Below, one piece after another: positions 45,758 through 55,100 of a DNA stretch of 64,000 nucleotides (positions are counted from its first letter, which is position 1; every line of letters starts with the position of its first letter). The notes under the pieces were generated by a model. The model did no database searches. It was not told where the DNA came from and was given only the letters and a program-made list of their open reading frames with translations. The translations under genes and the position numbers were made by a program. The stretch comes from Riemerella anatipestifer (GTDB lineage: Bacteria; Bacteroidota; Bacteroidia; Flavobacteriales; Weeksellaceae): assembly GCF_009663465.1 (NCBI RefSeq), contig NZ_QXHU01000004.1:1-64000 (forward strand), read 5' to 3'.

Positions 45758-45774
45758 ATAAGATTTTAGTTTGC

Positions 45775-45810
45775 AAAAGCCGAGAGTTGTTTAGACTTTC
45801 GGCTTTTTTT
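45775..45810 (+). terminator. Terminator of the aminotransferase gene
   Basis: A 13-bp stem with one G-T pair (AAAAGCCGAGAGT and its partner), 7-nt loop, ending in seven T residues; begins 18 bp after the stop. Confidence 0.9.
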
Positions 45811-45832
45811 ATGGGGTAATTAAAAAACTTTC

Positions 45833-46365
<533 letters not shown>

Positions 46366-47196
46366 ATGAAAACAGCAAAACTAAATGTATGTACCTTCCT
46401 ATTTTTAGGTTTAGGACTTTCTACCACCTACGGGCAAGTAGGCATCAATACCTCTAGCCCCAAAGCCACCCTAGATGTGGAAGGTAAGGCATCAGATGCC
46501 GATGCTCTTGACGGGATTATTCCCCCTCGTTTAAAGGGGGCACAGTTGAGGAGTAAAACTTATACCCCAGAACAGCAAGGCGCTATCGTCTATGTTACGG
46601 AGACGGAAACCTCCCCGTCGGGACAAACGGCGAATGTTACCAATGCTGGGTACTATTATTTTGATGGTTCCTCGTGGCAAAAATTTTCTGGAAATGCTTC
46701 TACTTATACTCCATCAGAAACGGTGAAAATAGAGGGGGCAGAGTTGCGAAGAGCGGCTTTAACGGGAGATGTTACCGCCAATTTGAACAGCAATGATACC
46801 AAAGTAACTAAAATACAAGGCAAAGAGGTCTCGGCTACCCCGCCCCGATTAGGGCAGCTATTGGTATGGAATGGTACGCAATGGACGCCTACGGGCGGTT
46901 TACGGGTGGTTTCACCTTTAAATGGTATTGATGCCAGCGGCAAAGTTACGCTTGAAGCTACGGACAATGGCGGCTATGTGTATGTGAACAGTACCACCGC
47001 AACTACCGTTGAAGTTCCAAATGCTTTGCCTGTGGGGTTTAGTTGTGTGATTGTTCAAAATAATACAGGGCAGGTAAAGGTTTTGGGAGCTATGTCAAGT
47101 GCAAGAGGGGTGATGACGAGAGGGCAATATTCGGCTATTGGTATCATTAAGGATACGGGGACTACGGTAACTATTACGGGGGACGCCGTTAACTAA
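46366..47196 (+). CDS. Exported surface protein with QVGINTSSP start (adhesin/fibre-like)
   Basis: A 276-residue secreted protein. The signal peptide ends at about TYGQ (residue 24), followed directly by VGINTSSPKATLDVEGKA, a start common among flavobacterial surface and fibre-like proteins. The rest is beta-rich, with Gly/Thr/Asn-rich repeats and no catalytic residues. GC content is clearly higher than in the surrounding genome. It is first of a three-gene unit with the FISUMP protein and HU gene, behind the (TG)n element and heptamer leader. Confidence 0.8.
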   Translation: MKTAKLNVCTFLFLGLGLSTTYGQVGINTSSPKATLDVEGKASDADALDGIIPPRLKGAQLRSKTYTPEQQGAIVYVTETETSPSGQTANVTNAGYYYFDGSSWQKFSGNASTYTPSETVKIEGAELRRAALTGDVTANLNSNDTKVTKIQGKEVSATPPRLGQLLVWNGTQWTPTGGLRVVSPLNGIDASGKVTLEATDNGGYVYVNSTTATTVEVPNALPVGFSCVIVQNNTGQVKVLGAMSSARGVMTRGQYSAIGIIKDTGTTVTITGDAVN

Positions 47197-47219
47197 ATAG
47201 ATGTTAAAAAAAGAAAACA

Positions 47220-48638
47220 ATGAAACCAAATAGATTTTATTTATACAGTTTAGTATTGGTGTTTCTTCCTCTTATGGGGTACTCCCAAGTGGTATTGCAG
47301 GCGTTAGAAGCCTATAATAATATAACATTTGAGAGTGGGAAGAAGCGCATCGCTTCAATTTACGATGCCGACTATTTACCATATAATATAGACCCTCGTT
47401 CGGAAGCTCTTTGGCAAAGGGATATTCCTGCGGACGGCACTCCAGACCCCTTGATAAACCATCAAGGAAAAATAACAACAACGGGATTCCAAGTAGGGAT
47501 TCCTGTTAGTGTATTAAAGGACGGCACTCTTCCCGCTTACAGCGTGGATATTACCGTACCAGCCGCCCACACAGAAGATGGCAATAGCAGAACCCTTCGC
47601 TTTTCGTGGCAAGAACAACCTGTTATCGCTACAGGTGCTATAGGTGGTACAACTTACATTGTGGCGACCATCCGTTCATTAGAGGGGGATTTGCTGATTA
47701 AGAAATTGGATATGAATATGGGGTTTGGTGCTGATGTAGAGGGATTGTTGCTAGGAACATTCAACTATCCCGACCGTTATGCAGGAGCGGGGCAGTTTGT
47801 TACCACCACCGCTGAATATAAGCTTTATGCGGTAACGGGGATTCCCGACCGTTGCTTTGGGAAGACCACTGCGGCTTGTGTAGGCTACGGAGCTGGTGCT
47901 AGGGAACACGATTTTATCTATACGCCCGTGTTGGGTCCAGATGGTAAAGTTTGGCTGAGCAACAACCTTGGGGCGGAGTATGCTAGGTATGGCTCAGTTG
48001 TTTTTGACCCTGCTGCCCAAGCAGGAACTCGTGAAAACTCATGGAGCCGGCCACTAGTATATCCAACCGTAGAGCAAATCCAACTTGATTATTTTGCTTA
48101 TGGTTCATTATTCCAGTGGCAGCGTAACCCCGATGGACACGAGCTTATTGAGCCGAGAATTGATAGGAGAAGATTAAATTTTGATAGGACTGATATTCTA
48201 TCAACTTCATGGACAAAACCTGGTTCTAAATGGACAATGAGTTCTACTCCAAACTATTCGTGGGTAACTAATGATTTAACGCAGCAAGGACCTCATACCT
48301 TGTGGCAGTCTGGGGGAGCCACTAATCCGTGTCCATCAGGATACCATGTACCTACTCGTGAAGAGATGCAGGCACTGCATATTGCTATTGATGGAGCCAC
48401 AATAAGTGCGAATACTAAGTTGAGAGGAGAGAGAGTTCTCCGATTAACTGAAGGAGACAGGATAAGTACGCCAAATGGGTATATTGACGTAGTTCCAGGT
48501 AATAATGGTTGGTATTGGACCTCATCACATTCAGGTACTAATGCCAGCTATTTATCGTGGAATAGATATGGATATGCAATAAGCGAAAATGATGGTTGGC
48601 AACGAATAGCTATGAGTATTCGTTGCATCAAAGATTAG
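47220..48638 (+). CDS. Surface protein with C-terminal FISUMP-type paralogous domain
   Basis: A 472-residue secreted protein. Signal peptide ends near residue 22 (GYSQ). The first 230 residues form a beta-rich region without known family. The C-terminal part (about 238-472) matches the Fibrobacter succinogenes major paralogous domain: DGKVWLSNNLGAEYA, NPCPSGYHVPTREEM, GWYWTSS and the closing SIRCIKD with paired Cys. Base composition falls to AT-rich at about 48060, inside the gene, suggesting exchange of the C-terminal module. It lies 23 bp after the first surface gene. Confidence 0.85.
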   Translation: MKPNRFYLYSLVLVFLPLMGYSQVVLQALEAYNNITFESGKKRIASIYDADYLPYNIDPRSEALWQRDIPADGTPDPLINHQGKITTTGFQVGIPVSVLKDGTLPAYSVDITVPAAHTEDGNSRTLRFSWQEQPVIATGAIGGTTYIVATIRSLEGDLLIKKLDMNMGFGADVEGLLLGTFNYPDRYAGAGQFVTTTAEYKLYAVTGIPDRCFGKTTAACVGYGAGAREHDFIYTPVLGPDGKVWLSNNLGAEYARYGSVVFDPAAQAGTRENSWSRPLVYPTVEQIQLDYFAYGSLFQWQRNPDGHELIEPRIDRRRLNFDRTDILSTSWTKPGSKWTMSSTPNYSWVTNDLTQQGPHTLWQSGGATNPCPSGYHVPTREEMQALHIAIDGATISANTKLRGERVLRLTEGDRISTPNGYIDVVPGNNGWYWTSSHSGTNASYLSWNRYGYAISENDGWQRIAMSIRCIKD

Positions 48639-48699
48639 CAAACTTTAGAAATTAGAACTTTATTATAAAAAAAATGTTTAACCTTTAAAAATAGTTATT

Positions 48700-49086
48700 A
48701 TGCCTATTAAGTACAATGTAGTCCAAAAGGCTAATCCCTCCAAAAGAGAGGAGAAAAAGTGGTACGCCTCTGCCAAAGCCGATGGCGAAGTTAGTTTCAA
48801 AGCCCTAAGCAAAGAAATTGCCCAAGGCTCCACCACCGTAAGCGATACCGATGTGTTGGCGGTACTCAACGACCTTATTAAATCCCTATCCCGCCACTTA
48901 TCCGATGGTAAAATCGTAAGGTTAGGAGAATTTGGGGCGTTTCAAGTCAGCCTTTCTTCCAACGGCGAGGAGGAAGAAAGCAAAGTAACCGCCGCAAGCA
49001 TCAAAAACTCCAAAATTGTCTTCCGCCCAGGGGAAGACCTGCGTAATATGCTCGCAACGGCAAAGTATGAGAAGTATAGTAAATAG
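48700..49086 (+). CDS. HU-family DNA-binding protein, second paralogue
   Basis: A 128-residue HU-like protein, close paralogue of the gene at 207-590: MPIKYNVVQKA start, VRLGEFGAFQVSLSSNGEE in the arm region and IVFRPGEDLRNMLATAKYEK at the end. It is 61 bp downstream of the FISUMP gene and closes the unit with a strong terminator. Having an HU-like gene inside a surface-protein locus is odd for a housekeeping nucleoid protein; it may act on its own locus, which is inference. Confidence 0.88.
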   Translation: MPIKYNVVQKANPSKREEKKWYASAKADGEVSFKALSKEIAQGSTTVSDTDVLAVLNDLIKSLSRHLSDGKIVRLGEFGAFQVSLSSNGEEEESKVTAASIKNSKIVFRPGEDLRNMLATAKYEKYSK

Positions 49087-49107
49087 GAGCAATCCTACTT
49101 CAAACGG

Positions 49108-49138
49108 AAAATCTGCCAACCTTTGGTTGGCAGATTTT
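49108..49138 (+). terminator. Terminator of the HU/surface-protein unit
   Basis: A perfect 14-bp stem (AAAATCTGCCAACC and complement) with a 3-nt loop, T-rich tail, 21 bp after the HU stop codon. Confidence 0.9.
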
Positions 49139-49322
49139 GTTTTTTGTGGTTATCATTTAAAGTGGTTTTAAAATGGTCTTTGGAGATAAATGTGTATATA
49201 GACCTAGGTATTGCCGAAGGCGGGGCTTCTTAACACCCAACCTCAACTGAAATACCACACTTCAAAAGAAAACAAAATTTTATAAAAAAGCAATTAACCA
49301 ATACCTTGTTATCTGTGTTTTT

Positions 49323-49646
49323 TTAATCCACAAAAGTTTCTTTTATTACCTGTTTTACTGCTTTGACTTCTTTTTCAGACAATTCACCAAATATTTTCGT
49401 TATTCTTTTTCTGTCAACAGTTCTAATCTGATCTATCATTGTCCAACCTTTTGTATTACCACTTTTGATTTCAACTCGTGTAGGGTAATTTTTGGAACTG
49501 CTGGTTATCGGAGCAATGATGATTGTTTGAAGATATTTATTCATCTCATTTGGAGATAAAATAATACTTGGTCTAGTCTTCTTAACTTCGCTTCCAACTG
49601 TCGGGTCGAGATTCACTAACACTATTTGATATTGTTTTAGCTCCAT
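49323..49646 (-). CDS. MazF/PemK-family toxin (endoribonuclease)
   Basis: A 107-residue toxin of the CcdB/PemK fold. The N-terminal YQIVLVNLDPTVGSEVKKTRPSIIL is the family's first strand-loop unit, with conserved Arg and Pro; the middle IIAPITS and the GWTMIDQIRTVDRKRI block complete the active site. It cuts mRNA at short sequence motifs when freed from its antitoxin. It overlaps the antitoxin gene by 10 bp. Confidence 0.93.
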   Translation of the reverse strand: MELKQYQIVLVNLDPTVGSEVKKTRPSIILSPNEMNKYLQTIIIAPITSSSKNYPTRVEIKSGNTKGWTMIDQIRTVDRKRITKIFGELSEKEVKAVKQVIKETFVD

Positions 49647-49882
49647 TCGTCAAAATTTTCATCATCAAAAACATCATCAATCAAGAGTTGGTCGTCACCA
49701 TTATCATTCATTTGCTTGAAAGCCTCTTCCCAACCTTTTCTTGGTTCTGCTTTAGGTTTTAAAATTATAAAACCTTTTTTAAGAATAATCTCTATCTTGT
49801 CTTGAATATTATATTTTTCAAGGATTGTTTTTGAAAGTCTTATTCCTTTTGAGTTTCCAATATTTACTACAGATAGTTCCAT
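49637..49882 (-). CDS. MazE/AbrB-type antitoxin
   Basis: An 81-residue antitoxin. N-terminal AbrB/MazE swapped-hairpin DNA-binding domain (LSVVNIGNSKGIRLSKTILEKY) and an acidic, probably flexible C-terminus (DDVFDDENFDEWS) that would cover MazF. Upstream lies a TGTAAT/ATTACA inverted repeat (49895-49915) that may be its operator. Confidence 0.92.
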   Translation of the reverse strand: MELSVVNIGNSKGIRLSKTILEKYNIQDKIEIILKKGFIILKPKAEPRKGWEEAFKQMNDNGDDQLLIDDVFDDENFDEWS

Positions 49883-49894
49883 AATCTAATCATT

Positions 49895-49915
49895 TGTAAT
49901 CACAAAGTAATTACA
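49895..49915. promoter_or_regulatory. Possible operator of the mazEF pair
   Basis: Inverted repeat TGTAAT (49895-49900) and ATTACA (49910-49915), 9 bp apart, within 35 bp upstream of mazE. Autoregulation is the rule for such pairs; the site itself is inferred. Confidence 0.4.
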
Positions 49916-49975
49916 TTTATTCTAATTATGCAAGTTATTTTGTTTAAATGTTGTTGTGCGTTCGGCATATCTTAT

Positions 49976-50284
49976 CTAGTATGCTAATTTCTTATTATTC
50001 AACTCTACATTAAAATTTACCTTTGCTCCTAAAGCTTCAAATACTTTCAAAATTGTGGTAAACCTTGCATCTGTTGTGCTGTTTTCTATTTTAGAAATCT
50101 GTGCTTTTTTAACCCCCACAAGAGCTCCTAATTCTTCTTGTGTCAAATTACGTTCTTGTCGAGCTTGTTTGATAGCCTGCCCCAATAAGTCAAGGCGAAG
50201 TTCGTTTTCAAATTCGTTCCGTTTTTTTGTTCCTTTTTTACCAATATACTTATCAGTCAATTCCTCTAAACTATAGGTCTTCAT
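49976..50284 (-). CDS. HigA-type antitoxin, XRE-family helix-turn-helix
   Basis: A 102-residue antitoxin. A cro/C1-type HTH spans about residues 34-90 (LGQAIKQARQERNLTQEELGALVGVKKAQISKIENS), after an N-terminal lid with EELTDKYIGKKGTKKR. It lies 3 bp behind its toxin on the same strand, the order usual for HigBA pairs, where toxin precedes antitoxin. Confidence 0.92.
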   Translation of the reverse strand: MKTYSLEELTDKYIGKKGTKKRNEFENELRLDLLGQAIKQARQERNLTQEELGALVGVKKAQISKIENSTTDARFTTILKVFEALGAKVNFNVELNNKKLAY

Positions 50285-50287
50285 TGC

Positions 50288-50629
50288 TTATAATTTTTCG
50301 TTAAAATATTTCTCCCTTAAAATTTCTGCTCTTTTAATTTCATTTTTTGGAATCTTGTCTGTTTTCTTAATCAGTCCGTGAGTAGAAATAACAACCGTGT
50401 CTTTTTTATCCGTTTTATCCCAAAATGCAAAAAGTCGATAATATGTTTTGTTATATTTTGTCCTAAATTCCCATATTTCATCTTGCAATTTTTTGAATAA
50501 TTCCTTATCATTCGTACTTCGAGCTTTCCAAATATTATAAACAATTTTATCTCTCGTCTTTTCATCTAACCCATCCAAAAAAACTTTCGCTTCTTCTAAA
50601 AATTCGATACGAAATCTGTATTTGTTCAT
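50288..50629 (-). CDS. HigB-type toxin (RelE/ParE superfamily, phage Gp49-like)
   Basis: A 113-residue ribosome-dependent mRNA-cleaving toxin by family. YRFRIEFLEEAKVFLDGLDEKTRDKI is the N-terminal helix pair, IWEFRTKYNKTYYRLFAFWDKTDK the central sheet with catalytic-type Arg and Tyr, and THGLIKKTDKIPKNEIKRAE the C-terminal helix. Complete, with intact ATG. Confidence 0.92.
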   Translation of the reverse strand: MNKYRFRIEFLEEAKVFLDGLDEKTRDKIVYNIWKARSTNDKELFKKLQDEIWEFRTKYNKTYYRLFAFWDKTDKKDTVVISTHGLIKKTDKIPKNEIKRAEILREKYFNEKL

Positions 50630-50767
50630 TCATTATCACTTTTCGGTAAAAGTAATAGTTTCCTATTTAAGAAACAAATAGTTTTGGTAGAAATTTTATT
50701 TTTAGTGATTTATTATCACATAATTCTAACGCACAACTGTACTTTATAGGCAATGCTTCCAAAAATT

Positions 50768-50797
50768 TTGACTGTTGTAACTTTTATATTACATTTG
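50768..50797 (+). promoter_or_regulatory. Promoter of the second higBA pair
   Basis: TTG at 50768-50770 and TACATTTG at 50790-50797, 19 bp apart. The expected transcript start lies at or within a few bases of the ATG at 50802. Confidence 0.65.
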
Positions 50798-50801
50798 TGG
50801 A

Positions 50802-51156
50802 ATGAAAGTTAGAGAGGTTATTGCTTTTAAAAAACTATTTTGAAGATTTTCTTGTTGAACAGCTTACGAAAGTTCAAGATAAAATCTTTAAGATAATTGA
50901 GGCAATAGAAACTTTGGAAAGGATTCCGAGTAACTATCTTAAACATATTACAGGCACTAAAGGTCTGTATGAAGCTCGGATTCAATTAGCCTCGAATATT
51001 TGGCGAGTATTTTGTTTTTTTGATAATGATAGATTAGTTATTCTGCTTAATGGTTTTCAGAAAAAAACACAGAAATCACCAAAAAATGAAATTGAGAAAG
51101 CAATAAAATTAATGGAAGAATACTTTAACAATAAACGCAAGAAAAATGAATACTAG
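50802..51156 (+). CDS. HigB-type toxin with a 5' frameshift
   Basis: A RelE/HigB-like toxin gene whose frame is broken near its start. The ATG at 50802, just behind a good promoter, opens MKVREVIAF and then hits TGA at 50841. The main frame (NYFEDFLVEQ onward, 50835-51156) is offset by one base, and a single extra A in the A6 tract at 50829-50834 explains this; with five A the two join as MKVREVIAFKNYFEDF. As sequenced, only a TTG at 50821 could start the main frame. The core (LYEARIQLASNIWRVFCFFD, GFQKKTQKSPKNEIEKA) is intact. The gene overlaps its antitoxin by 11 bp. Confidence 0.7.
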
Positions 51157-51436
51157 AAGCTGGAAAGAAATTAAAGACAATGTATACGGCAAAGCTGGAA
51201 CAGACAGAAGAGACCAGCTTGATAGAGATTTTGAAAGTTTTAAAATCGGTTTACAACTCAGAAAAGCTAGAGAAGAAAAGAATTTAACACAATTAGAACT
51301 TGCCGAAATAGTGAATAAAAAGCGAGAATACATTTCCAGAATTGAGAATAATGGAAGTAATCTAACGCTTAAAACTTTATTTGACATTGTTGAAAAGGGA
51401 CTTGGTGGAAAAGTGAAAATATCTATTGAGGTATAA
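51146..51436 (+). CDS. HigA-type antitoxin, XRE-family helix-turn-helix (second pair)
   Basis: A 96-residue antitoxin with a central XRE HTH (LQLRKAREEKNLTQLELAEIVNKKREYISRIENNGS), N-terminal lid EIKDNVYGKAGTDRRD. It begins inside the end of the toxin gene (11-bp overlap), so the two are translated together. Intact, unlike the toxin gene. Confidence 0.92.
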   Translation: MNTRSWKEIKDNVYGKAGTDRRDQLDRDFESFKIGLQLRKAREEKNLTQLELAEIVNKKREYISRIENNGSNLTLKTLFDIVEKGLGGKVKISIEV

Positions 51437-51451
51437 TATCGCTGCCTGTAA

Positions 51452-51568
51452 CATAGTATTTGCAAAAGACGGGGTTAAGTGTTTAGTTGAAAGTTTAGTT
51501 ATATTTATCCGCTTCGGTTTGGACTAAATTGAACTATGGGTTTAATTTAGTCCGCCTTTCGCAAATAC
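51452..51568. repeat. Imperfect inverted repeat at the right border of the toxin-antitoxin block
   Basis: Outer arms 51456-51472 and 51552-51568 match at 15 of 17 positions. An inner perfect 10-bp stem (GGACTAAATT and complement) lies at 51521-51530 and 51544-51553. The left arm resembles 49204-49224, on the other side of the block. The rest of 51437-52142 holds only further repeats and no credible gene. Confidence 0.55.
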
Positions 51569-51579
51569 TTTTTCCGTTT

Positions 51580-51725
51580 AGTTTGACCCAAAAGTACCAA
51601 AAAGTCAAGAGCAAAGGTTAGGTTTGGCTCCGCCGAACCACTGCGTTAGGTTTCATCAAGGAAAAGAAGGGAGATAAATATATATGTACTTTTAGCTTGA
51701 CCTAAAAGTACCAAAAAGTCAAGAC
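51580..51725 (+). repeat. Two copies of a 30-bp direct repeat
   Basis: TTTAG(T/C)TTGACC-type units with a shared AAAAGTACCAAAAAGTCAAG core, at about 51578-51609 and 51691-51722. They lie in the gene-free stretch between the toxin-antitoxin block and ileS. The function is unknown; similar AAAGTACCAAAAAGTCAAG units are, as I recall, dispersed in related genomes. Confidence 0.6.
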
Positions 51726-51961
51726 TAGAAAACTACGGCTAAAAATGAGGTGTCCATTCTAAAAGCCCTAGAACTCACGCCAAGGCTAAGCCCTACGCTT
51801 GTTCAGACAATAGACCTTTTTTAACGAATGGACGCCTCATTTTCTTAACACCTTCGTTTCCTTAGGTTGGAGAATGGAATAGTGATAATTAGGCGTTGTT
51901 CCAAACAGGCTTTGGTAGAGGCGGTTAAGGCGGGTGTCAAAAACGCTTCGATGTTTTCTCC

Positions 51962-52001
51962 AAAACGCTTCGACGAGTTTGCAAACTCGTCGAAGCGTTT
52001 T
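51962..52001. repeat. 40-bp perfect palindrome
   Basis: The arms 51962-51981 and 51982-52001 are exact reverse complements (core ACGCTTCGACGAGTTTGC). Followed by five T (52000-52002 region), so it could act as a terminator, but it serves no nearby upstream plus-strand gene. A half-copy of the motif (AACGCTTCGA) is at about 51941-51950. Confidence 0.85.
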
Positions 52002-52142
52002 TATGAAAATGTTGGGACATTTTTTCAACTCACTTTAGAGCTTTTACAAAAAATGAAAAGAGCAGGTCTTGTATAGGTTTTATTATCGGTATTTTTTGTA
52101 TTTTAGCGAACTATTTTTAGAAAAAGCAAATTTTTTATCAAG

Positions 52143-55100
52143 ATGAGTAAATTTACAGAATACAAAGGGCTTAATCTTACGGATATATCAGCACAAATAG
52201 CTGATTTTTGGAAAAAGGATAATACATTTCAGAAGTCGGTGGAGATTAGAAAAGGCAAACCAGAGTTCGTGTTTTACGAAGGACCACCTTCTGCTAACGG
52301 TATGCCAGGAATTCACCACGTAATGGCTAGAGCTTTAAAAGACATTTTCTGTAGATACCAAACTCAAAAAGGGAAACAAGTATTTCGCAAAGCGGGTTGG
52401 GATACTCACGGACTGCCAGTAGAGCTGGGGGTAGAGAAAGAGTTAGGCATTACCAAAGAAGATATAGGTAAGAAAATTTCGGTGGAAGACTACAATCAGG
52501 CGTGCCGAAATGCCGTAATGAAGTACACCGATGTTTGGAACGACCTAACTGAAAAGATAGGCTATTGGGTAGATTTAGAAGACCCATACATTACCTATAA
52601 GCCTAAGTATATGGAAACGGTTTGGTGGCTTTTAAAGCAGCTTTACACCAAAAATTTGCTTTATAAAGGTTATACCATTCAGCCATATTCTCCTAAGGCG
52701 GGTACAGGGCTTTCTTCTCACGAGCTTAATCAGCCAGGGACTTACCGCGATGTAAGCGATACCACCATTGTGGCTCAATTCAAAGTAAAACAACTTTCAG
52801 ATAACGTGGCTTCTAAGATAGGTCAGCAAAGTGGGGATATCCACATTCTCGCTTGGACGACAACGCCTTGGACGCTTCCGTCTAACACAGCTTTGGCAGT
52901 GGGTAAAGAGGTGGAATATGTCTTGGTGAAAACCTTTAATCAATACACTTTTGAACCAATCCAAATTGTTCTAGCGAAGGTACTTCTTGAGAAAAACTTT
53001 GGTAAAAAATATTTTGAAGCCACAGATGAAGATTTGGCTAAATATCAATCCGAAGATAAACAAATCCCTTATCAAGTGTTAGGGCATTTTTCGGGTGCAG
53101 ATTTAGCAGGAACGCAATACGAACAGTTGGTGCCGTGGTTTTTACCATACGAAAATCCAGACCAAGCCTTCCGTGTGATTGTAGGGGATTTTGTAACCAC
53201 AGAGGACGGGACAGGGATAGTACATATTGCACCTACCTTTGGTGCTGATGACGCCCGTGTCGCAAAAGAAAACGGAATACCTCCGATGCTCATCAAAGAT
53301 GAAAACGATAACCTAGTGCCTTTAGTAGATTTACAAGGGAAATTTGTTAAAGGAGAGGCGGTGCCAGAGCTATTTAGTGGTAAATACATCAAAAATGAAT
53401 ATTACGATAATGGTGCTGCTCCAGAGAAATCTTGGGACGTAGAAATGGCAATCCTCCTTAAAACAGAAAATAAAGCATTTAAGGTAGAGAAATACCTCCA
53501 CTCTTATCCTCATTGTTGGAGAACAGATAAGCCAGTGTTGTACTATCCGCTAGACTCTTGGTTTGTTAAGATGACTTCGGTTAAAGAGCGTCTAGTAGAA
53601 CTAAATAAAGAAATCAACTGGAAGCCGAAAGCTACTGGAGAGGGGCGTTTTGCCAACTGGCTAGAAAATGTAAACGATTGGAACCTCTCTCGTTCTAGAT
53701 ATTGGGGAATCCCGTTGCCGATATGGAGAACAGAAGACCTAAAGGAAGAGAAAATCATAGGTTCGGTAGAAGAGTTGGTAAATGAAATCAACAAGTCCGT
53801 AGCAGCAGGAGTGATGGCGGAAAACCCTTTCAAAGATTTTGAAATAGGGAATATGAGTGAAGAAAACTATGCTAAGATAGATTTACACAAAAATATTGTG
53901 GACGAGGTGGTGCTAGTGTCCGAAACGGGTAAACCGATGAGAAGAGAATCTGACTTGATAGATGTTTGGTTTGATTCTGGGGCGATGCCTTATGCACAGC
54001 TACACTATCCTTTTGAAAATAAGGAATTCATAGAGCAGAACAAGGCATTCCCGGCGGACTTTATCGCGGAAGGAGTAGACCAAACTCGTGGTTGGTTCTA
54101 CACGCTACACGCCATTGCAACTAGCGTTTTTGACTCTGTGGCGTACAAAAATGTGGTGTCCAATGGTCTTGTGCTAGACAAAAACGGACAAAAAATGTCT
54201 AAACGATTGGGCAATGCGGTAGACCCATTTGATACTTTAGCGAAGTACGGTCCAGACGCCACCAGATGGTATATGATTTCCAATGCAAACCCTTGGGAAA
54301 ACCTTAAATTTGATATTGATGGTGTAGATGAGGTGAGAAGAAAGTTCTTCGGAACACTTTACAATACTTATTCATTCTTTGCACTTTACGCCAATGTAGA
54401 TGGCTTTAAATATGCCGAGAAGGAAGTAGAAAACAGACCAGAGATAGACCGTTGGATTCTTTCGGAACTTAATATATTAGTAAAAGAAGTTACCGAGTTC
54501 TATAACGATTACGAGCCAACCAAAGTCGCTAGAGCCATCAATACCTTTGTTAATGATAATTTGAGTAACTGGTATGTAAGGCTTTGTCGCCGTCGTTTCT
54601 GGAAAGGAGATTATACTGAAGATAAAATTTCGGCTTATCAAACACTTTACACTTGTTTAGAAACAGTGGCGAAAATATCAGCACCAATCGCTCCATTCTT
54701 TATGGATAGGCTTTATCAAGACTTGAATAAAGTGACCCAAAGAGATACGGCAGAAAGCGTGCATCTTACGGATTTCCCTGTAGCTAATGAAGGTGCGATA
54801 GACATCAATTTAGTAGAAAAAACACACTTAGCACAACAGATTACCTCTATGGTATTTTCACTAAGAAAGAAAGAAAATATCAAGGTAAGACAGCCATTGC
54901 AGAAAGTAATGGTGCCTGTTCTAGATAAGAAAACGGAAGAGCAGATTGTGGCTGTTTCGGACTTAATCAAACAAGAGGTGAATGTAAAAGAGCTGCAAAT
55001 CATCAATGATAAAGAGGCAGAGGGACTTATCGTAAAACAAATAAAGCCGAACTTTAAGACTTTAGGTCCTAAATTGGGTAAAGATATGAAGACGGTAGCC

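Noticed and set aside
51837-52076. Two small opposite ORFs (63 and 69 residues) across the 40-bp palindrome
   Set aside because: Much of their sequence is the palindrome and its half copy read in frame; no start signal or family seen. Kept as repeat only.
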